Positions 1 to 3,926 of a DNA stretch of 7,685 nt are shown one piece after another. Every line of letters starts with the position of its first letter. Positions within the stretch are counted from its first letter, which is position 1. A model generated the notes under the pieces. The model searched no databases, was not told where the DNA came from, and saw only the letters and a program-made list of their open reading frames with translations. The stretch is from Lachnospiraceae bacterium (GTDB taxonomy: Bacteria > Bacillota_A > Clostridia > Lachnospirales > Lachnospiraceae). The translations under genes and the position numbers were made by a program. The DNA lies in contig JAGBQU010000002.1 in the NCBI GenBank assembly GCA_017632755.1, forward strand, positions 1 through 7,685, written 5' to 3'.

Positions 1-446
1 CAATCACAGGCATGCTCGTAATCCCCCATCTCCTGGTAGAGCAGACTCAGATTGTTGTGAAGGGATGCATATCGGAAATCCTTCTCGTCCAGATGTTTGT
101 CATAGATCGGGAATACCTTCTCGTAACATTCCATGGATTCCTTAAGCAGAGATGCTGCGCGATAGGCATTACCGATATTCAGGAGCGTGGTCGCATGTGC
201 GACCGATCCCTCCAGATCCTGCTGTGCGATCGCCTGCTGTGCAAGTCCGCAATAATGTACCGCCTTATCATACTGACTCGTGTCCCTGCAATAACCGATC
301 ATCTCATTTAACAAGGTGATATGGGCATGCATATCCCCTTCCGCCTCTGCTTCCTTAAGCTTATCTTTCAGATAAGCTTCCACCTCACCGATGCGGTACT
401 CCTGAAACAACCTATCCAGTCCCTTTAATGCTTCCTGTATATCCAT
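1..446 (-). CDS. TPR-repeat protein, N-terminal part (runs off window)
   Basis: The reading frame opens at an ATG at 446 and stays open to the window edge, giving the first 148 residues with no stop seen. The visible part is all alpha-helical and looks like consecutive tetratricopeptide repeats: a helix pair near residues 42-74, another near 84-115 (LLNIGNAYRA, then SMECYEKVFPIY), and a third starting near 126 (LHNNLSLLYQEMGDYEHA). TPRs mediate protein-protein contacts; no catalytic residues are visible here. A GAGG with a 7-base spacer supports the start. The gap to the Nudix gene upstream is only 27 bases, so it is probably the last visible member of that operon. From memory, clostridial proteins with this N-terminus often continue into DUF4037/DUF4125 domains, but that part lies outside the window and I cannot verify it. 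The TPR call is firm; the function is unknown. Confidence 0.85.
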   Translation of the reverse strand, partial: MDIQEALKGLDRLFQEYRIGEVEAYLKDKLKEAEAEGDMHAHITLLNEMIGYCRDTSQYDKAVHYCGLAQQAIAQQDLEGSVAHATTLLNIGNAYRAASLLKESMECYEKVFPIYDKHLDEKDFRYASLHNNLSLLYQEMGDYEHACD

Positions 447-473
447 GTCCCCACCTCACTCATAAAAAAACTG

Positions 474-1085
474 TTATCCACCTAAAGAAAGCAACCATGC
501 CGTGATGTGCATCGCCTGTTCAAACTCTCCCTTTGCGATCATATCATCGATCTCCTCGGCCGTATGTTTTCTGACATTCAGAAACTCTGTCTCATCAAGG
601 CTCTGTCCGGAAACCTTTCGACAATTCCTTGCCACAAAGAGATGCGCATAGTTATCGGCCATCGTCGCATTGGAAGGAATCGTTAACAGTGCCCTCCATT
701 CATCGGATTCATACCCCGTTTCCTCCCTGAGTTCCCGCTTGGCGGCAGCCAGGGCATCCTCGGCGGGCGTTGCCCGATCTGTTGCATATTCCCTTCCGTC
801 CTTGCGCTCGATCCCGCCTGCCGGGAACTCGGTGGTCACCTTTCGTATCCCTTGCCTGAACTGCCGGACGCACAGATAATTTCCTTCCGTATCGGAAGCC
901 ACGATCACCACATAATCCCTGCGGCTGTAGGTGTAGAAGGGTTCAAACACGTTTCCGTCAGGGAAACGATACGATGACCTTCTAAAATCGATCCACTCGT
1001 CCTGTATGATGTGCTCCGTATGGATCTCTTCCCAGCAAAGCGAATCCATCTTTGTTTTTTCCTCAAACGATCTTTCCTCTCTCAC
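474..1085 (-). CDS. Nudix hydrolase, ADP-ribose pyrophosphatase-like
   Basis: This 203-residue protein probably hydrolyses a nucleoside diphosphate linked to another group, most likely ADP-ribose to AMP and ribose-5-phosphate, in the cytoplasm. The Nudix box is clear: E109, then seven residues, then RELREETGY (117-125), which supplies the Mg2+-binding glutamates E118, E121 and E122. Upstream, PAGGIE (88-93) is the usual glycine-rich lead-in of ADPRases, and PSNATMADNYAHLFVA (137-152) matches their post-box strand. About a dozen residues (roughly 94-107) lie between GGIE and E109, where most family members have only a few, so the first half of the motif is not canonical. Translation starts at GTG 1085, preceded by AAGGAG with a 9-base spacer; an ATG at 1049 is a weaker alternative. 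The gene follows the two-helix membrane protein by 16 bases and precedes the TPR gene by 27, so it lies inside an operon. Fold certain, substrate likely. Confidence 0.92.
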   Translation of the reverse strand: MREERSFEEKTKMDSLCWEEIHTEHIIQDEWIDFRRSSYRFPDGNVFEPFYTYSRRDYVVIVASDTEGNYLCVRQFRQGIRKVTTEFPAGGIERKDGREYATDRATPAEDALAAAKRELREETGYESDEWRALLTIPSNATMADNYAHLFVARNCRKVSGQSLDETEFLNVRKHTAEEIDDMIAKGEFEQAMHITAWLLSLGG

Positions 1086-1094
1086 CTGTGTTTT

Positions 1095-1100
1095 CTCCTT
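1095..1100 (-). promoter_or_regulatory. Ribosome binding site deciding the GTG start of the Nudix gene
   Basis: AAGGAG sits 9 bases before the GTG at 1085, one base after the stop codon of the upstream membrane protein gene. It favours this GTG over the internal ATG at 1049 and suggests translational coupling of the two genes. Confidence 0.75.
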
Positions 1101-1101
1101 G

Positions 1102-1344
1102 TCATCCTTGCACTCTTTGTCTTTTTTCCGCCCTTTTCATTCTCCCTGCAAGTATCCTGTCTATTCGGATCAGATTATAACGCTGGAGCAGTGCACTATA
1201 CAGGTTTATAAAAAACACAAATGCTCCCAAAAACAGTCGCACCATACTGATCTCATCATTGGAAAAGACAGAAATAAGCACCAGCAATCCGATCAGCGTG
1301 CCCAAAAGATGGATCTTCAGATTCTTTACGAACTGTTCTCTCAA
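1102..1344 (-). CDS. Small two-helix membrane protein
   Basis: An 80-residue protein of unknown family. Two hydrophobic segments are visible, about residues 11-27 (IHLLGTLIGLLVLISVF) and 34-53 (MVRLFLGAFVFFINLYSALL), separated by a short acidic loop (SNDE). The tail is strongly basic (RILAGRMKRAEKRQR), so both ends probably face the cytoplasm. The start is a TTG at 1344 behind an AAGGAGG with an 11-base spacer; no ATG lies near the N-terminus. It is 30 bases downstream of the stop codon of the phosphotransferase and in the same reading frame, and it ends 16 bases before the Nudix gene, so the three are very likely cotranscribed. No function can be assigned. Alternatively it is the displaced end of a longer phosphotransferase-membrane fusion, but its own strong ribosome binding site argues for an independent gene. 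Confidence 0.7.
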   Translation of the reverse strand: MREQFVKNLKIHLLGTLIGLLVLISVFSNDEISMVRLFLGAFVFFINLYSALLQRYNLIRIDRILAGRMKRAEKRQRVQG

Positions 1345-1355
1345 AAATCTAATAT

Positions 1356-1362
1356 CCTCCTT
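1356..1362 (-). promoter_or_regulatory. Strong ribosome binding site for the TTG-initiated membrane protein
   Basis: AAGGAGG, close to a full match to the anti-Shine-Dalgarno sequence, lies 11 bases before TTG 1344. The spacing is a little long. No ATG or GTG in the frame is better placed, so this site decides the TTG start. Confidence 0.65.
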
Positions 1363-1374
1363 TGTGTAACCGCT

Positions 1375-2121
1375 TCACAGATAGTTTTGATTATGCTCCC
1401 CCCATAGCGCTCTTTCCCAATCGATGATGCCTGAGACATGATCCTGCTCCACGAAGACATTTCCCTCCCACATATCCCCGTGAACCAGAGAAGCGCTCTG
1501 AACAGCAGAAAACACATCCCGATCCGCATCCAGTCTCCTCAGATATGTATCCTCATCCAACGCGATATCTATGTTTTGGCTTTTGGCATCTGCCAGCAGA
1601 TTGGTAAGCATCACTTTGACAAACTCAAACAGGGAAGGATATCGTTTCTCATCCCCCAAAAATCCGAATTCGTGATTCTGAATATGCGTCAGTTCCCGCT
1701 GGATCCTTCCGATCTCTTCATCGATCTGCCTGCTTTTCTCTTTTGGCATCCCATCCTTTACAAAACTGTAGTTGACGCCGGGGAGTTTTTCCATAAAAAA
1801 GTAATCGCCATCGCAGATTGTTCTTGAGCAGTCATAGTATCCGACATCTGCCACTTTACATGTATGGTGCTTTGCAACCAGTCTCATTGCTTCGACTTCC
1901 GCTCTCATCAATCCGATCTCATTGGAGATGTTTCCGCTTTGATCTTTTGCGGAAATCTTTAATATGCTTTCGCTTCCATCCTGAAATGTGATGCAGTATG
2001 TCACATTGCACATGCCCTCCGTCAACTCTTTGATGTGTAAAACATCCTTATCGGGAAATGCTGCCTTTGCCATTTTGATGATCGTCTCTTTCGACTGTCT
2101 GTTTTTTGTTATCGCTGCCAT
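1375..2121 (-). CDS. APH/choline kinase-family phosphotransferase, C-terminally short
   Basis: A 248-residue protein of the aminoglycoside phosphotransferase/choline kinase fold, which moves the gamma-phosphate of ATP to a hydroxyl on a small molecule. Visible motifs are the ATP-lobe lysine K55 (ILKISA), E75 in the following helix (RAEVEAM), the hinge-like YFFMEKLPG (107-115), the catalytic-loop HGDMWEGN (214-221, with D216 and N221), and the metal-binding IIDWERA (232-238, D234). These cover the catalytic core. Relatives I remember go on from DWERALWG with a DPLMEDRF-like stretch and 50-60 more helical residues that help form the substrate pocket; here the frame stops ten codons after TGG. 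No other frame at this point restores that motif, so the gene is either truncated and decaying or a short variant. The start is ATG 2121 with a GAGAGG-like site upstream. Aminoglycoside resistance should not be inferred; most clostridial members are uncharacterised. Confidence 0.82.
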   Translation of the reverse strand: MAAITKNRQSKETIIKMAKAAFPDKDVLHIKELTEGMCNVTYCITFQDGSESILKISAKDQSGNISNEIGLMRAEVEAMRLVAKHHTCKVADVGYYDCSRTICDGDYFFMEKLPGVNYSFVKDGMPKEKSRQIDEEIGRIQRELTHIQNHEFGFLGDEKRYPSLFEFVKVMLTNLLADAKSQNIDIALDEDTYLRRLDADRDVFSAVQSASLVHGDMWEGNVFVEQDHVSGIIDWERALWGEHNQNYL

Positions 2122-2238
2122 GTGGCTGCCTCTCTCTTACAATATATTTATGGTGCATAACCTACCGCCAGTAAGGAATTATCCATCTTGTTGCTTAAGA
2201 TTTTGTCTTATCTTTCAATAGCCTAGGAGCAATCATGT

Positions 2239-2382
2239 ATGATAACATCTCTTTGCATCATCCTGCTGGTCATTTGTATGTACTTTTCTGTCTTTGAGCG
2301 AAATCACTACCTGTATTATAATCTGCCGAACGCATTTCGTACAGGACAGATGACACTGACCAAGCGTTTTAGGCACACGTAG
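2239..2382 (+). CDS. Possible 47-residue single-pass membrane peptide
   Basis: A complete short frame runs from ATG 2239 to a TAG at 2380-2382, bounded upstream by an in-frame TAG at 2224. AGGAG at 2225-2229 stands 9 bases before the ATG, an ideal spacing. The product starts with a hydrophobic helix (about residues 3-19, SLCIILLVICMYFSVF) and continues with an aromatic then basic tail (HYLYYNLPNAF, LTKRFRHT). This layout is typical of small membrane peptides or leader peptides, but I recognise no family. It lies upstream of dgkA on the same strand, with that gene's own promoter in between. No convincing promoter was found for it; TTGCTT (2191) and TTCAAT (2214) with 17 bases between are only a weak match. 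It could be a real small protein, the remnant of a lost gene, or chance. Confidence 0.42.
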   Translation: MITSLCIILLVICMYFSVFERNHYLYYNLPNAFRTGQMTLTKRFRHT

Positions 2383-2425
2383 AGTATTTTTCAGCATAAT
2401 CCAAACTTTTCAAATTAAAAGGCAG

Positions 2426-2441
2426 TGTCAAAAATTTGACA
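2426..2441. repeat. 16-base perfect palindrome, candidate operator
   Basis: TGTCAAAAATTTGACA has 7-base arms (2426-2432 and 2435-2441) around a central AA. The right arm contains the whole -35 box of the dgkA promoter. A twofold-symmetric site on a -35 box is the usual position for a dimeric repressor to block RNA polymerase. The symmetry is seen directly; the operator role is inferred, and the regulator is unknown. Confidence 0.5.
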
Positions 2442-2464
2442 AATTCATACGAAAATGAAATAAT
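2436..2464 (+). promoter_or_regulatory. Sigma-70/SigA-type promoter of the dgkA-like gene
   Basis: TTGACA (2436-2441) is a perfect -35 box. After exactly 17 bases comes AATAAT (2459-2464), five of six matches to the -10 consensus. Transcription would begin near 2471, giving a leader of about 25 bases before the start codon at 2496. This fits the ribosome binding site at 2483-2488. Confidence 0.82.
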
Positions 2465-2482
2465 CGGTACGATCAGTCATCG

Positions 2483-2488
2483 AAGGAG
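2483..2488 (+). promoter_or_regulatory. Ribosome binding site fixing the dgkA-like start at 2496
   Basis: AAGGAG lies 7 bases before ATG 2496. The open frame can be extended upstream to a TTG at 2436, but that codon sits inside the -35 box and would not be transcribed, so 2496 is the start. Confidence 0.85.
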
Positions 2489-2495
2489 AACTCTC

Positions 2496-2906
2496 ATGAA
2501 ATACCAAAAACCAGACAAGAAAAATGTTTTTACGCAGATCTTTCAAAATATCAGTGACTCTAACCACGGGCTTACCATCATGTTTCGCGAATCAGGCACG
2601 GTGAAGCGCCTGATCCCCATCGAGCTTATGGGCGGTCTTATTCTGGGACTGCTTTTGGGTTTCATTCCTCTTGAATATATCATTCTTTTGTTTATCCTGC
2701 TCTTTTTGTTTACCGTAGAGACGCTCAACACCGCCATTGAGGAAGTCAACGATCTGGTTACCCTGGAAGAAAACGAACACGTACGCCGTTCCAAAGACAT
2801 TGCTTCCGGCAGTGTGGCAGTGTGGCATCTGATCTATGTGCTGTGTGTGCTCCTGTTTGCCGGTTGTCATATCGCAGGCTTTGCTTGGTGGATGCATATT
2901 GTCTGA
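2496..2906 (+). CDS. dgkA: Diacylglycerol/undecaprenol kinase, DgkA family
   Basis: This 136-residue integral membrane protein belongs to the prokaryotic DgkA family. Gram-positive members mainly phosphorylate undecaprenol to undecaprenyl phosphate, feeding the lipid carrier used in wall and polymer synthesis; Gram-negative ones act on diacylglycerol. Evidence is the family signature ETLNTAIEEVND (75-86), with the key glutamates E75 and E82 and asparagine N78, followed by RRSKDIASGSVAV (97-109), the conserved K-D and small-residue turn. Three membrane helices are visible, about 39-57, 59-77 and 107-130, after a polar amphipathic N-terminus of about 35 residues. The usual VVD of the signature reads VND here, a mild deviation. 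The gene has its own strong promoter with a palindromic operator candidate, and it converges on the epimerase gene with 55 bases between the stops. Family certain; the undecaprenol substrate is inferred from Gram-positive relatives. Confidence 0.92.
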   Translation: MKYQKPDKKNVFTQIFQNISDSNHGLTIMFRESGTVKRLIPIELMGGLILGLLLGFIPLEYIILLFILLFLFTVETLNTAIEEVNDLVTLEENEHVRRSKDIASGSVAVWHLIYVLCVLLFAGCHIAGFAWWMHIV

Positions 2907-2922
2907 TCGCATTCCCATACAA

Positions 2923-2947
2923 AACGATGTGCTGCGCTCATCACGTT
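2923..2947. terminator. Weak hairpin between convergent genes
   Basis: AACGATG and CATCACGTT can pair (7 base pairs with a 2-base bulge) around a 9-base loop. Read on the minus strand, the stem ends in CGTTTTG, a short T-run, so it could weakly terminate transcripts leaving the epimerase gene. The plus-strand side lacks a T-tract. The stem is short and the call is tentative. Confidence 0.28.
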
Positions 2948-2961
2948 CTTGACTATCTGCT

Positions 2962-3858
2962 TTAGAAGTTGCTGTCGATATAGTCAAGATACGGCTTTTT
3001 GTTGACCAGCTCCGCATGATCCTTATACCAGTCAAAAGCTTCCTTAAGCCCTTCTGCGAGCGGCTTTGTTTCCGGCATGAGACCATATTGCTTCGTGACA
3101 TCCAGATAATATTCATAATCATAAAAGCTGAAATAGCTTCTCTGCTCGATATCCTTATTCACATTGACAAAATCGGCCTTTTTTCCCACCACATCATAGC
3201 AAAGCTCCGCCCACTCCTTGATGGAAACCGCATCTTTATTTCCCACATTAAAAATATGCTGCTCCGGCCTCTTTTGCAGGAGGATCTCAATAAAGTGACA
3301 CAGATCATCGACATGGAAAAACTGCAATTTCATGTTACCGTCCCCGGGCAGATAGAATTTTCTATCCAGCATAGCGCAGTCAAAGACAAACGCCTCCCGG
3401 TACACATTATTCATCTGCCCATACAGATAGGGCGGCCTTAGAATGTATGCCGCGGGGTTTCTTTTCAAAAGAGCTTCCTCCGCTTCGATCTTGTCCGTTC
3501 CGTATCTTCCCCAGAATTTGTTGACTCCGGTGGGCTGTTCCTCCGCAAACGGCTGCGGCAGGCTCTCCGGGTAAACGGCACTTGAGCTGATCATGATATA
3601 ATCTCCGTATTCTCCCAGCGCGTCAAGCAGCAGATTGATCTGCTCAGCGTTATACGCCGTATCGATCACGATATCAAACGAGAGGTCGCGAAGCTTTTCG
3701 CCTATCTGATACCGGTCTGCCTCGATGAGCTTTACGCCCGCAGACTGCTCTTTGGTGTTTCTGTTGAGCACATAGACTTCACCGCCCTTTGCAGCAAAAT
3801 ACTCCGCAACATAACGGCTCACAAAAACCGTTCCACCTGTTACCAATACTTTTTTCAT
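2962..3858 (-). CDS. NAD(P)-dependent epimerase/dehydratase (extended SDR) with altered glycine motif
   Basis: A 298-residue extended short-chain dehydrogenase of the sugar-nucleotide epimerase/dehydratase type, probably cytoplasmic. The N-terminus KKVLVTGGTVFVSRYV is the Rossmann dinucleotide-binding loop, but the second and third glycines of GxxGxxG are V11 and S14. The catalytic set is present: SSSAVY (91-96) and Y119-G-T-D-K123 as the YxxxK pair. RPPYLYG (141-147) and FFHVDDLC (180-187) are usual substrate-domain motifs, and HIFNVGNK (201-208) fits the C-terminal strand. The start is ATG 3858, set by GGAGG at 3868-3872 with a 9-base spacer; an in-frame extension to 3996 would overlap the upstream gene and adds nothing family-like. 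It lies 68 bases downstream of the serine hydrolase gene, with a small hairpin between. Substrate unknown; it may act on a nucleotide sugar or be a CSP41-like divergent member. Confidence 0.85.
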   Translation of the reverse strand: MKKVLVTGGTVFVSRYVAEYFAAKGGEVYVLNRNTKEQSAGVKLIEADRYQIGEKLRDLSFDIVIDTAYNAEQINLLLDALGEYGDYIMISSSAVYPESLPQPFAEEQPTGVNKFWGRYGTDKIEAEEALLKRNPAAYILRPPYLYGQMNNVYREAFVFDCAMLDRKFYLPGDGNMKLQFFHVDDLCHFIEILLQKRPEQHIFNVGNKDAVSIKEWAELCYDVVGKKADFVNVNKDIEQRSYFSFYDYEYYLDVTKQYGLMPETKPLAEGLKEAFDWYKDHAELVNKKPYLDYIDSNF

Positions 3859-3867
3859 GTCTTTAAA

Positions 3868-3872
3868 CCTCC
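3868..3872 (-). promoter_or_regulatory. Ribosome binding site fixing the epimerase start at 3858
   Basis: GGAGG stands 9 bases before ATG 3858, and the next residues (KKVLVTGG) are the expected N-terminus of a Rossmann domain. Together these reject the longer in-frame start at 3996. Confidence 0.8.
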
Positions 3873-3900
3873 GTTTTCTTTCACTTATCCTATGAAAACA

Positions 3901-3914
3901 AGCCTTGTAAGGCT
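3901..3914 (-). terminator. Small hairpin between serine hydrolase and epimerase genes, possible attenuator
   Basis: On the minus strand AGCCT, a 4-base loop and AGGCT form a 5-base-pair stem, followed by TTGTTTTC. It is placed after the serine hydrolase stop and before the epimerase ribosome binding site. The stem is too short for a strong terminator, but it could reduce readthrough or mark the 3' end of a processed message. Confidence 0.27.
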
Positions 3915-3926
3915 CAAGATCCCACC

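Larger units (their letters stand above)
2122..2495. other. Divergent intergenic region with promoter, palindrome and a small ORF
   Basis: These 374 bases separate the leftward phosphotransferase gene from the rightward dgkA-like gene. The stretch holds a possible 47-codon ORF (2239-2382), a 16-base palindrome (2426-2441) and a near-consensus rightward promoter (2436-2464). The part from about 2383 to 2426 is A+T-rich with no further signal. For the leftward gene, TATATT and CATAAA stretches lie near 2141-2152, but no matching -35 was found at a 16-18 base spacing, so its promoter remains unlocated. A small A+T-rich hairpin (TAAGA, loop, TCTTA) falls near 2196-2210, too weak to call a terminator. 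Confidence 0.7.

Noticed and set aside
12..311. Plus-strand ORF of 99 codons at the left edge
   Set aside because: Antisense to the TPR-coding frame, which is open across the whole segment and shows TPR helices.
1398..1408. Frameshift at the G-run restoring a normal kinase C-terminus
   Set aside because: One alternative frame stops almost at once and the other runs only about 20 codons without the DPLMEDRF-like motif, so a single-base slip does not rescue the family C-terminus.
2436..2495. Longer N-terminus for the dgkA-like protein
   Set aside because: The TTG at 2436 lies in the -35 box of the gene's own promoter, so the extension would not be on the transcript; ATG 2496 has an ideal ribosome binding site.
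2592..3122. Minus-strand ORF of 176 codons across the dgkA-like gene and the end of the epimerase gene
   Set aside because: It overlaps two well-supported genes in other frames and has no recognisable domain; Ser/Arg/Met-rich shadow composition.
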